A stretch of 64,000 nt of DNA, from positions 620,001 to 684,000 of the forward strand of contig JBCAML010000013.1 in NCBI GenBank assembly GCA_038503075.1. Direction: 5' to 3'. Source of the DNA: Gyromitra esculenta. Its lineage: Eukaryota > Ascomycota > Pezizomycetes > Pezizales > Discinaceae. A program made the translations under genes and the position numbers. The notes below the pieces were generated by a model, which was not told the origin of the DNA, ran no database searches, and saw only the letters and a program-made list of their open reading frames with translations. How positions within the stretch are numbered: the first letter of the stretch is position 1; each line of letters starts with the position of its first letter. Below are positions 11,937 to 25,101 of the stretch, in pieces.

Positions 11937-14300
11937 CTAATCGATACATTGGCATCTTTCGTCCGTATCTGCTGGTCTCCTCCTATCGCTCAGCGAAGGA
12001 CAGCTCTCGGCCAGCTTCGGGTCCGCGCATTTGAACGCAATCATCCAGCTCTTCTCCATCACACGTCCAAAGGCGGGATGGTTCTGTTCGTCGGTGCCTT
12101 TAGCTTCCTTGTGGATCCAATGCTTCTTATCACTCTCCAAAAGAATCTTCAGGTGTTCGTAGACGTGCTTGGGGGTTCCCCTGATGCGCTTGGCAGAGAC
12201 AATGAACTGGCCAGAATTCGAGAGGAGTACGTTGGAAACAGGACAAATCTCAGAGTAGACGGCAGCGAAAATTTCTGGGACGCGGTTCAAGTTCACCTTG
12301 GCGCCCGACGGATCTTGACACGACCCGCAGGCGCAACTACCATACCCCGAGCTAAGCGAAAGGACACCGGTGTGGGGTCTGAAATACTCCTCGATGCGTC
12401 CTTCCACCGCTGCGAGGTCCTTGAAACCACCATTAAGGAACACAGTGTGCTCCGCAAGGTCGTCCCACTGCTCTACGATATGCGAGAGGTAGGTGTCGTC
12501 GTCTCCTCCAGCATCTCTTAGCTTCGTTACCACGGCTGCATCGGTTTGCTGCTGGATGTTAACTTGGTCGAATTTTGGGTCCTTGAAGTAAACGATGACG
12601 CGAGGGTCGAGACCAGCAAAGGCAGCGAAGCCCTTAACCTGTTTCAAACCAAAACCGACTTTCGAGGGTATTTCGGTATTCATGCTGATGATAATATCGA
12701 GCTTCCGAGCAGGCCTATACTTCATATCTGGAGTGCTAGCAGGAAAAATCCCGGGAAGCATTGCCGAGGAATCGGGGACCCTAGACCCGGTATATCCTAC
12801 AGTAGTTTCTGCACCGCTGCTGCTTCCTCCATATAATGTTCCTAGACCAAGCAAAACGAAAATCGCGGTCGCACCAATAATAGTAGCCTTTCGTAAAGCT
12901 GGATAAGTGTTGCCAAACTTTTGCCATGCCATCGTGCCATCGCTGCGAAGTTTGGTATAGCTCTCTTTGAGCTTATCGGCTCCAAGTTTGTAATTGATGA
13001 GTCCTCCCAAAGCAATACTATACCCAAACATCTGCAGAACAGAAAGGTTATCACTCCAAATAAGAACTGAGGCACACACAAGGAGGATATCCTTCAATAC
13101 ACCACACAAAGTGAGAACCAAAGAGGAAGTTTTCCCAATCTGTCTCCCAGTCAGCTTTCATCAAGTAGAGCTATCCACCTCTCGTATATAGCCTTACCAA
13201 AAATACGACTGACACATTTAAACCGAAGGCCACCATTGCATTCGCCAACAGAGTGAACAAACCAACACGCGCAACTTCGCTCAAGCTAAGCGTAGATGAC
13301 TCGAAGATGAGATACATGATGAAGTTCATGGCCGCGCAGACGGGGGCAAAATAATATAGAGATACCAAAGGATCCATCTTGAACTCTGCCGATGACAAGA
13401 GCCTTTGCACCATTACCAGACGGATAGCCTCGAAAGCGATACCAACAACTTGATAGAAAAAACCAGTGATGTTGAATGCAATCTCTCCATAGGAGGCAAC
13501 GACGATGCCAATAACAATGATAGAAACGTTACCCAGAATCTTAAGGTTGGGTTTATCTACTGCCAGCCCCCATCCTGCGAGAAGAACTGCTACCGGTGTA
13601 GTTGCCTGTTCAGTTATAGTGAGCCTTCTTGATTTGTGGTATGGTTTCTGAATAGGGCAGTCATACCTTCAGCATCTGAATGAAAGCAACACCAAGATAC
13701 AGATACGCTTTATTGCCGCAAATTAGACTTAGACTGAAAAAGAATCCGATAGGTACAATTGCTCTCAGATAAATCTTTCCAGTCATTTTAACGCTATGAC
13801 GACCATCGAGAAGTGTAGAAGTTCTCGCGAGAACTTGCGTCGCGATCGTCGCAAACAGCAGATGCCATGTTGTAAGGAATATAGCTATATTGAATAAGTT
13901 TTTATTTAGCTCCAGTCCATGAAAAAAGTGTGTTTGGGTTAGATTGTGGGATGAATCGTCGGAAATCTTACGGAACTCTGCAATAAGAATAAAAAAACCG
14001 TTAGCGACCGAAATTGCCAAAAAATTTCAGGCTTTCGAAACTTACCAAACTTCACTGTGAATAAAATCCACTTATTGAACAAGATAACAGACGAGCTCAA
14101 CCCAATCCATACGCTGCCACGAGAAAAACATCAGCTTCCCACACCCATTACCGAATTAGACATAGAACTCACGCTACGTAGATCGCTGGGTGTAGGGATG
14201 GCTTTGGGACCGAAGAGACACTCGGTACTGGTAGTGTGGGCTCTCGGGAATTCAAAGAATCATCATCCCTCCCATCGCAAGATTCGGAGGCACCGGCCAT
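11937..14300 (-). CDS. TPT/DMT nucleotide-sugar transporter fused to DUF3431 domain
   Basis: Model complement(join(11937..13139, 13198..13605, 13667..13884, 13972..13977, 14046..14113, 14173..14300)) gives 676 residues, all phases consistent. Residues about 35-330 form ten hydrophobic segments of the TPT (former DUF250) family, with typical motifs SSSVILFNKWIL, FPIFLTTWHL, RAIVPIG, AFIQMLKATTPVAVLL and LTLCGVLKDILLV. After a charged linker a further membrane segment (about 361-381, IIGATAIFVLLGLGTL) precedes a DUF3431 domain (about 423-650; DDDTYLSHIVEQWDDL, TVFLNGG, YGSCACGSC). Exon 4 of six (13972-13977) is a 6-nt microexon needed to restore KFEFPIF. It is transcribed away from the UDP-galactopyranose mutase gene across a shared 1.3-kb region. 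In Aspergillus fumigatus a UDP-galactofuranose transporter gene neighbours the mutase gene, so that substrate is my best inference; GDP- or UDP-sugar alternatives remain. MAGASES at 14300 was chosen over an upstream ATG at 14399. Confidence 0.88.
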
Positions 14301-15095
14301 GGCTAAATCTTGGGATGGCAATCTAGGGGGAAACGAAGGACAAGCAAAGAGTAGACGAAATGAGTGGCAACAACGACGTGCGCGGCTGGCGGGACACAAA
14401 GAAAATGAATGGGGGACAAAAAGCGCGTCAGGACGCGATAGAGGATTGAAATGGAACTCTGTCTAAGTAGTGAATCCAAGGGGGATGAGGGTGTTAAAGA
14501 GTGAGCCGTTCTGGCGACTTTCTAAACAGGGAAAAATATGATAGGCGATTTATCTCGATCCACCTGTCGACTATGTACCACTAAAAACGTGTTCCAAATT
14601 TCACCAAGAGCGATACATTATCTTATTCTACGCAACCCCCTACTTACCCTTCTTCCCCTTAAAATAAATTGTAGCCCATTGACCGACAACCCCCCTCCCG
14701 GCGAAGATGTACGGAGAAGGCGAAGCACGCAGTATGTGCTCTGTAAAAGCTTATCATTGAATACAAACGACTGGATGGATGCCTTAGCCACCCTATAAAT
14801 TTAGTTCAGGCAGGAGCCAACGCACTTTAGCACTTAAAAAGCGAGCCCAGAGTTTCAAGAATTACAGCCGCTACAGATATCGGAGAACGATGCGGTTATC
14901 CGTTGTGCCCAGATTCTTAACGGAAGCGCGAACCCTTGCGCAATGTGAGGCTCAAATAAACATCATCGTGAACCCCGCCAAAAATAGAGCAGGTCATGTG
15001 TTATGCGGTACATAGCATTGCGGCTCCAAAACTCTCGTGTTCTCATGCAGACAAACTCTATCGCTATCAGCAGATGCAGAATGTTTAGATTCTTG

Positions 15096-15131
15096 ATCAC
15101 CTCACCGTACTCTATCACCTCACCGTACTCT
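15096..15131. repeat. 18-nt perfect tandem duplication
   Basis: The unit ATCACCTCACCGTACTCT occurs at 15096-15113 and again at 15114-15131 with no mismatch. Likely replication slippage. Confidence 0.8.
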
Positions 15132-15473
15132 CCACGACACAGTAACAAGCACTGAAACGATAAGCACAGCGGACGAGACTCCGTTTAAATTTAAACAGGG
15201 CTTAAGTTATTACGATCACCCCGCTACCTGGTTGGATATTCTTCGGAGATTGCTGTAGTTAGCCAGCCCTGCCGTGTCGGCCCCTTGAGTATCATTCCTA
15301 GCCCGAGATCATCCTTTTCGTACTCTCTTTAGGTTGCTACTTGTTGGCTGTACTATGGAGCGATAGGGTGGGGAATGGTGAGCCAGGGCTCCCCAGGGCT
15401 TCGGTCCTATTTGAAATCTTATCGCAGCTCAACGTTGCTTGAAGTATGTATGTAGACAACGTACACGTTCACA

Positions 15474-15518
15474 TCCCCCTTTCCCCTCCTCCCCCTCCCT
15501 CCATTTCTATTCCTCCAA
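15474..15518 (+). promoter_or_regulatory. CT-rich tract upstream of the mutase start
   Basis: A nearly pure pyrimidine stretch 110-150 bases before the ATG at 15625, the kind of tract that precedes transcription start sites in many filamentous-fungal genes. Functional role inferred. Confidence 0.45.
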
Positions 15519-15524
15519 GTGTAG

Positions 15525-17590
<2,066 letters not shown>

Positions 17591-18535
17591 ATGTTTGTTA
17601 TCTCATTAGGCAGTTACATTATTTGACTTTATGAGCGAGCGATTATTTGAGATAGATTAAGAAAGCGTTGTTTTAGTGTTTGCTTTTCTTAAATAGACAT
17701 CTACCTACAGATTTTTTTGACTTTGGCACGGGTATAGCTGCATGTATGTAGCAAGCGATAATTGCAGCTATATCATCAACCCATATGTATGGATTTGGTG
17801 ATATGGGCGAGGTAAGGGTGTTTTGTGACTAAATACATGTAGTTACATTTATGACACGATGTATCTCGCTCTCGGATTTGACCAGCCAGAACTCATCGGC
17901 AGGATCCGCAGAGCGCATGGACCTCTTATCCCGGTGGATATCTACGTCATCAGCCCCCAGAAAATAAATAAGTAATCAGGTAGTACTTCACTCGCCAACT
18001 GGTCATGCTTTAACAGTCATATTTGGTGATAGGAGATGAGTTGCAAGTCCTCGTGGTCGGAAAAATCTGCCATTCAACGAAGTGCTCTACTCTGCTAGTA
18101 CATACATGTACGTGGGAGAAGGCCTCCCGCGAAACGCTGAAACGCTGATAATCAGGGGCAGACAACCATGCTTAAGGATGTGAGACACGAGTGATAGTTT
18201 ATGTTTTGGAAGCGGCAAGGCCCTGATCGGCATCTCCACGGGCATCAACCCGACCATTACATTGGTCTATCGGATTTCTGGTGAAATTCTGTAACTTGAT
18301 CGATTAAATTCAGGGGTTGATGACGTATTATGCGTGTTTCCTCACAAGAAACCAAGTAAGCATGTTGAGAGATCCCAGTTTCCAGCTCCGCTTCCTATAA
18401 CTTATGTACATGTACTAGCCCATCCGATACAAGGAGATTATTTCTTCTTATACGTATTTCATATCAAATAAGAATCAAAAATCGAAAACGAAACGGATAT
18501 AACGCCTTTTCAACTTTGCTTCGTAAAGATTAAAC
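17591..18535. other. Intergenic between convergent genes
   Basis: The 3' flanks of the mutase (+) and HAD phosphatase (-) genes meet here. It is AT-rich with no ORF of note. Three TACATGTA palindromes lie at 17834, 18103 and 18407. No RNA gene seen. Confidence 0.5.
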
Positions 18536-20053
18536 CTATTCCACTGCGGAAACACCTTCCTTTACCAACACTGGATTCTGCATATCAAACTCAAATTTAA
18601 AGTCTTCGCCCAGCTCCTTTCTCATCACAGTCACCACTGCATGCAACACGTTCTCAAACACACCCATATTCGCAGGATTCTCTTTGTCGTTCTCGTCCCC
18701 CTGGTGGACTCCCGTTTTGACCAGGCAAGTATTCCATCCGTAAAGATTTCCTCCAACAATGTCACTCTCTGGATTATCGCCGATCATGTAAACATTTTGC
18801 GGCAGTACATTTTCGGAATGAATCTCCTCCATCCAAGATGAGAGGCATTCATCAGCAAAGGTATACGTGGCTCGCTCAGGCTTCCCGTAGATCGTGCGCT
18901 CAAGTTCAACGCCAGTTATGGCTTTGTACATGGCTTCCATGGCGAGGCGGAATGTTCCTTGGGACATGCGAGGGAATTTGTGTTCAGTTGGGCATAAGAG
19001 ATCACCTAAAGAAATTGAGTAAATATAACTAGTTCCCCTATTTATTTATTTTAATTTACTGCTTTTAATGGTGACTGACCGTGTGAGAAATAGATGGGAA
19101 TACGTTGGCTGATAGGATCCTTTGCCCTAGTCCCCAGACGCCCGTTTTCAGATTGTAAGAGGTCCATGATTATCTGTGAATCAGTGGCATAGTCTCTTGA
19201 ATCTGAGAAGACTAAGATAGCCTCAATATTGACATTATGGAAGTCCCTTGGACGTGCGGAAGCCCGCTCCCATGTTCCAAATGTCCGGTAGGGCGCGATG
19301 GTTTCATCCCAAGCAACAATATCGTTTGGTACAACAACATCTTTAAACCCATAAAGTTCTGCGACTTCACGACACCGATATCCCTCACCACCGACTACTA
19401 GGACGGTATTAAAATACTCTGCTAGTGCTGACATTGGCGTGTGTGACTGAATGAACTGTTTAGTCGAAATCGGGGAATGTAAGATTTTGCTCAATTGTGC
19501 ACAGCGCTCTGCCTCGGGTTTTCCCGATCCATTGGTTAGGAATATGTGCGGGATCTTGATACCAAGCTCATTCTGCCCGTTTAGGATCTCCAATGTTTTC
19601 TGTCCTTCAGGAATCACACGGTCTCCGTGGACAAGAACTCCGTCGACATCGAAGATGAATGCGACATTCTTTGCTGATTTAACCTTCTCTTGCGCGAGAT
19701 CTTGGGCTTTTGAGGCAAGAATGTTAAAAGATGGTTGTGTAGGCGGCAGGCCTGGCCGGTAAAGCTGCGAGGGACGTTTAACCCGAGGGATTGGAAGAGA
19801 GGCGCCAAATGAGTTTCTGGAACCGCGGCGATCTCTCTGCGAAGGGGCAATGGAGAGTGAATGCATCAACTTTTCGGATTCGCCCAAGGCAGAGCGAGTT
19901 GCCTCGATTTCGACAATCTCTCTATTCTCGCTGGGAATTGGAAGGGATCCATGCTCTGTGCTAAGAGGTTGTTAATGAAGTTGGATTCTGGTGACTTCGC
20001 AGAATTACCTACAATTTTTTATTGGAACCGCTGATATTCTCGAAATTGGACAT
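18536..20053 (-). CDS. HAD-superfamily class IIA phosphatase, CECR5/HDHD5-like
   Basis: Model complement(join(18536..19005, 19080..19960, 20013..20053)) gives 463 residues. The HAD motif I nucleophile pair is D118 and D120 in FIFDVDGVLVHGDRVIPEG; motif II is the LTNGSGKPE stretch. The motif III/IV end is GDNPESDIVGG with acidic D384, followed by GWNTCLVKTGVHQG, as in the CECR5/YKR070W branch of class IIA phosphatases. The substrate of this branch is unknown; yeast YKR070W is mitochondrial, and the Ser/Arg-rich N-terminal region here (about residues 45-90) could be a targeting or linker segment. The start at 20053 (MSNFENISG) is chosen because the second exon has no in-frame ATG before residue 46 and a 52-nt intron with GTAGGT/CTTAG joins in phase. 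A later ATG in exon 2 (MHSLSIAP) is an alternative start. Confidence 0.88.
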
Positions 20054-21179
20054 GTTGAACTAAAGACTTCAATATAGGATTTAAGCAAGATCTGAACTGA
20101 TAGATAGATAGCTTGCAACGTGGAAAGGTAGAGATGGCTGGAGATACTAACAAACCGTCAGCGGGGTAGGTAAAGTATTTATATGGGATGGACAAAAGCA
20201 CAATTTTTTTTCTCGAATCTCAATAACTTCCTTCTGTAGCCTGTTTGGAAATACCTACTTGATGGGTCCATAATCTCGGGAAACATCTGCCGTAAAGACT
20301 TCATCTGATGGCGAGGATCATTTCCAACTTTCAGCGTTAACTCATTCACTAGCGGGCAAGCACATGCGTGTTACCTACAACGACGTCCTTACCAAAAAAA
20401 AACCAAGAAGATCTGCAAATCCACTTTTTTTTCAAAATCCCTCCCCCGAAAAATAATAAAAATAATAGTCTAACTCTAGACCAATTTTTTTAGAGATAGA
20501 AATTTTAATTCTAATAATTCCAGGGATTCTGAGCTTAAAGACCTATGATTAATCGGGTATTGCATTATTGTCATAATTCGAGAGCACACAGCTCAGAATG
20601 ACATATGGTGGAATTCACACGAACACTAAAGATGCAGTTAGGGCTGATCATCGGAAAAACTACACGCAGCTAAACCTTAATTACACTAGGCGGACTAGAC
20701 TGAGGGAACTCGCGCTGGCATTGCGTCATTGTTTCGGCACTCAAAACGTCGGAGCCAACACCGGCAGGAAATCCCTCGGCCGGAATTGCAGTACATGGAT
20801 TTCCAAATTTTCTACCCGACGAGATCGACAGTCGAGGTGTCGTTGCGGATGGAGTATAGTCTTTACGGTTAACTCGAACGAAAAAATCGGTATAACTCGG
20901 AGTCTTGGTAACGAAACCTTAGCATCTACTGAATAAGATTGATGAAATATGTAAGCGGCAAGCCGTTCTTCAAATACAGCATACTTCTACGGGCCGTGAT
21001 CTGCATAACTGTCGTTTAAAATTTTTAGACAGTGACGTCGGGTGCGTATGTACCTCGGAGATTGGAGACTATCTTCGCGAGCAATATGAATAACTGAACA
21101 TGGAACGCAGTTATGATAGACTCAACATCGCCATTCGAGAGATTATACAACATCAAATCCAGAGTTGTCGATTCCTAAG
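20054..21179. other. Intergenic between divergent genes, one short arginine-rich ORF
   Basis: Promoters of the HAD phosphatase (-) and the aldo/keto reductase (+) must lie here. The only longer frame is 20598-20936 (+), 112 codons, Arg/Thr/Asn-rich, with no similarity I recognise and no leader features; I do not call it. Between 20390 and 20520 there is an A/T-rich low-complexity stretch. Confidence 0.4.
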
Positions 21180-22264
21180 ATGTCTTTAGGGAAAACGTTC
21201 ACATTAAGCACAGGAGCAAAGATTCCTGCAGTTGGTTTTGGTACCTTTGCGAGTGAAGGTTCTAAAGGCGAATCTTACAAAGCCGTGAAGGCAGCTCTGG
21301 AGGCTGGATACAGGTGTCTATCCAACAATCGAGAGAGAAAGTATGGTAAACTGACACTGAGAACACAGACACCTTGACTGCGCATGGTTTTATCAAAACG
21401 AAGACGAAATTGGTGATGCAATCCAAGATTTCCTGAAGGAAAGCAATAGCACAGTCAAACGAGAAGACCTCTTTATTTGCACTAAAGTGTGGAATCACCT
21501 TCACGAACCTGACGAAGTCAAGTGGTCTCTCGAAGACTCATTGAAAAAGCTGAAGCTTGATTATGTGGATTTGTTTTTAATTCATTGGCCTATTGCGGCG
21601 GAGAGAACTGAGGACTATAAACCTAAGATTGGGTCTGATGGAAAAGTATAACTTACACACTCTAAACTATTATCACGACCTTAAATTGCTAATTAAATAT
21701 TTGTAGTATGTGATCAAGAGAGAACTTACGGAGAATACGGAGCCCACCTGGCGAGCAATGGAAGAGCTGTTCTATTCCGGCAAGGCCAAGGCCATCGGTG
21801 TCAGCAACTTTACCATTCCACATCTCAAAAAGCTTCTTAGCTTCGCAAAGGTCAAGCCTCATGCCAACCAAGTCGAGATTCATCCATTCCTACCTAACGA
21901 AGAACTCCTCCAGTTCTGTAAGGAGCATGATATCTTACTCATCGCATACTCGCCTCTTGGCTCCCAAAACCAAGTTCCGACAACGGGAGAGCGAGTAGCA
22001 GAGAACCAGACACTGAACAAAGTCGCTAAGGACTCAGGCCATACTTTAGCGCAGGCTCTAATCTCATGGGGCGTTAAGAGAGGCTACTGTGTGCTGCCTA
22101 AGAGCAGCAGCCCTGAAAGGATCTCGAGCAATTTTCAGGATTATGAAATATCAGATAAGGATTTTGAGGCGATTAATGCAGTTGCAAATGGGAGACATAC
22201 GAGATTTGTTAATATGAAGGATACTTTTGGGTACAATGTTTGGTCAGAGGAGTCGGATGTATAA
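21180..22264 (+). CDS. Aldo/keto reductase (NADPH-dependent)
   Basis: Model join(21180..21313, 21369..21645, 21707..22264) gives 322 residues, the normal AKR size. The catalytic tetrad is complete: D48 and Y53 in RHLDCAWFYQNEDE, K84 in FICTKVWN and H117 in LFLIHWP. AIGVSNFTIPHLKKLL matches AKR signature 2, and LPKSSSPERISSN is the cofactor-binding signature 3 (IPKS-type). The fold is an (alpha/beta)8 barrel acting in the cytosol. Resemblance is to the Gcy1/Ypr1, glycerol dehydrogenase and xylose reductase-like fungal group, but the exact substrate cannot be told from sequence. The first intron interrupts the codon for R45 just before the catalytic Asp. Alone on this strand, with no visible cluster partners. 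Confidence 0.92.
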
Positions 22265-23665
22265 CCCGCGTGGCGAGGTCTGTTAGCATGGGCATGCGTA
22301 TGGAGATGAAAAATTAAAGGTTGAAAGTCGCCAGGGTCTTTTTATTATCATTCGAAGTTACAATTTTAGTATAGAAAATGAATCATAAGCTAAATACTCC
22401 ACACCCTTCGCTTCATAAACTATTACGCCTTTGCCGGGCTAACCACAGCTATCGATCTTTTTTCCGTGGTATAGAGAAAATTTTAGTATGGTCCTTTTAG
22501 CCTTAACCTGTACTCTAAGTGAGAGAATAGGCAAAAATTATGCAAGATATATTATGATTCTACAAAAAAATCACTAGTGCTAGAAAGAAAATTGATATAC
22601 TCTAGATACCCAGTTATACCACGCATACCTATTCATATCAATCCGATTTGCTGGTGAGCAAGCTTGCATGTATTTACGGGCGGGAAACCTCTGAGAATGG
22701 CTATGGCTGGTCCATCTTAAATTGCAAGGGCGCCACTCATTGGTCTACCATAGCCTATCAAAATCTAAGTAAATAGTCTAAGTCTCCGCCATAGATCTTT
22801 TCTGCTACCTGCGAATACTCTAGTAATGTGAGAAAAGCATGACTTAAACTTGCTTTCCTAATTCAGAACCGAAGCTTAAGTAATTGCCACAAATAAATTA
22901 TGTTTTTCAGACACGTGTACTGCATGTAAGTTAACGCTACTAAAAGCGAGGGGACAGTGATATTAGGTCAGGATCATAATATTAAGGACCAAAAAGATTG
23001 TAGATGTTGATGGCAATCTACCAACAGATCAGGTTTTAGATTCGCAGATTATATACTAGTGTCACTTTGAAGATTGGCTGGCCGCTGGACGATGCGTAAA
23101 ATTAGCCCATTAGCAAATGAGTCATGATCGACTGGGAAATCTTTTGAAGAGCCATCTAAATGGCGAATAGGCTAGGATAGAAATAAAAGCCTAAAGTAGG
23201 GCAAGAATGGCTAAAACCCCAACTCCTAGAGCTAGATTTTGACGCAAGCTGGCCAGTATTCTCACCATCAGTTCAAGTTGGCTACCACACGCACTCAGGT
23301 ATGGAGGAAGGGAATTGATATCCCCAGTGAGAAATCAAATACACAGGAAAGTTCAAGCATCTTACTACGAATAGTAGCTTTGACTAGCATTACTCCTGAG
23401 CCTACTATCCGCTCCCGTTAAAGTAATAAAAGAAAGTACGACTATTTCAATTAAATGAGGTGTTTCTGGGAGATATACATGCACTTCCGTTTAGCCAGTA
23501 GCTTTAAACAGTCGCACGATTATGTAGCCGGATGGATAGTCGTGACGAATCGGATAGACGCGTAAAATATTAATTTGATTCCGTAAATGACTATTACATA
23601 ACAACTCCATTGAGCCCCGACATAAATGTAACAGTAATTAACTCCTCAAAAATCCCTATTTGTAC
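22265..23665. other. AT-rich intergenic stretch
   Basis: Between the 3' ends of the aldo/keto reductase (+) and the F-box/ankyrin gene (-). Only a 60-codon chance frame (23239-23421). No RNA gene or repeat structure seen. Confidence 0.5.
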
Positions 23666-24757
23666 CTAGTACGCGTTCTTTGCGCTTGTGTCATACTGTT
23701 GTAACAATTCAAAGATCTCCCAAGTACAATGAACCTTCGTCATCATAGGTGGTGTATACCTTGTATAGTTTTCCATCTTTACTTGGGCTCCATTTTCAAG
23801 AAGTAGTCTAACTGAATCTACATTCCCGTAGAGCACGGCTTCGTGGAGCGCTGTTTGCCCAAAGGAATTTTGGATCTCCAAATTTGCACCTCCCTCAATC
23901 AGTAACCGTACCAGATCGCTGCGCCATACTGCCAAATGGAGTGCTGTCCCTCCCCCAGTTTCATCAGGAAAAATCTGGGTCGATCGAACGTCTAGATCTG
24001 CCCCTTCTTCCACTAAGAGCTTAACAACGGCATAATGATTCGCTTTTACAGCCCTGTGGAGGGTTGTGAGTCCACAGTGATCCATCTCATCGATTCGTGC
24101 ACCATTCGCTAACAATAACTTGACAAGTTCTTCACCTGCACCTTGAGAAGTTGTATCCGGTGAACAGCAACCTTCAGTAGGTGGTGATAGAAACGAGCCC
24201 ACATCTGCATTTACAGCCCAATGCAGTGCTGTCATTGCGGATAGACAATGAGTGTCTTGAAGATTTGGATCTGCCCCTTCCTCCAGCAATAGTTTGCACA
24301 TGCTGATATCGCTTTTTCGAACCGCCCATATAAGCGCATTGCATCCGTTTCCATCCCAATATCCCATATATAACCTACTTTTCGGCAGTAGTCGAGCCAT
24401 CCCTCTCCCCACCCTTTTCGTGTCCCATGCATTGATGTCGACGCCTTTATCTAGCAGCAGCCTAGCGAGGGGCTCGTAGCCATGTTTAGAGGCCCAACAA
24501 AGTGCCGGACTTCCATCTTTAGTTTGCATGGCGAAGTCGTGGAGAAGCGGGGTAAGGAGTTGGCTGATCGAATGATTCGCTCTAAGGAGGGAATTCAGAT
24601 CTCTCGGTTCGAGGCCTTTCGCGACCATCAAGAGAATCTCGTTTGGAAACGCGAGAAGCGACATTTCTTTCAGAGTAGATCTAGAAAGGTATCTGTCTTG
24701 TATTGAAGTACCCTCGTACACTGATGATGCTGTCACGACATATTTTTTTCGCAGCAT
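23666..24757 (-). CDS. F-box-like/ankyrin-repeat protein
   Basis: Uninterrupted ORF of 363 residues. Near the N-terminus MSLLAFPNEILLMVAKGLEP matches the start of an F-box-like helix pair common in fungal ankyrin proteins. Ankyrin repeats follow from about residue 80 to 355 with motifs SPALCWASKHG, ALIWAVRKSD, TALHWAVNADV, TTLHRAVKANH, TALHLAVWR and TALHEAVLYGN, each followed by VxLLLExGA. F-box proteins typically bridge substrates to SCF ubiquitin ligases; here the ankyrin array would bind the target. That role is inferred. The in-frame ATG at 24664 (MSLLAF) fits the family start better than the one at 24757, which adds 31 unrelated residues. The gene is intact although it sits beside a decayed gene in AT-rich DNA. 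Confidence 0.82.
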   Translation of the reverse strand: MLRKKYVVTASSVYEGTSIQDRYLSRSTLKEMSLLAFPNEILLMVAKGLEPRDLNSLLRANHSISQLLTPLLHDFAMQTKDGSPALCWASKHGYEPLARLLLDKGVDINAWDTKRVGRGMARLLPKSRLYMGYWDGNGCNALIWAVRKSDISMCKLLLEEGADPNLQDTHCLSAMTALHWAVNADVGSFLSPPTEGCCSPDTTSQGAGEELVKLLLANGARIDEMDHCGLTTLHRAVKANHYAVVKLLVEEGADLDVRSTQIFPDETGGGTALHLAVWRSDLVRLLIEGGANLEIQNSFGQTALHEAVLYGNVDSVRLLLENGAQVKMENYTRYTPPMMTKVHCTWEIFELLQQYDTSAKNAY

Positions 24758-25101
24758 GGAGGTGAGATTATTTAAGCGGGTAGGTGTGTGTGCAGGGGTT
24801 CACGTACGACCTTATGCACTTGTCAATGATCAAACGGGCGATTAAAATTCGTCTGAAATAGAATTACCATTCGTTACTTGAATTGGTTATTCAGCTAAAA
24901 GATACATTGTAGTAAATAAAGCTTTAGGATCAGCAATTGCTATTTTCAAAAAAATATACAATCTTGCCAATAAGAACAAGAGCCCCCAAACGCTTTCAGC
25001 ATAGACGCCTAGGCAAGAGCTTTAATGATATCGCTGGCCTAGCGTTGCGGTGTCGGCGAAGGGGAAAAGTAACGAAATACTTGACAACATGGGATGTTCA
25101 A
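24758..25101. other. Short AT-rich spacer
   Basis: The upstream region of the F-box/ankyrin gene, abutting the 3' end of the decayed GMC gene. Nothing further recognised. Confidence 0.4.

Noticed and set aside
11886..12521. 211-codon ORF on the plus strand
   Set aside because: Fully antisense to the DUF3431 exon, which has clear protein motifs; a shadow frame.
14169..14399. Upstream ATG at 14399 for the transporter
   Set aside because: Adds 33 residues rich in Arg/Cys/Pro unlike family starts; the MAGASES start at 14300 fits better.
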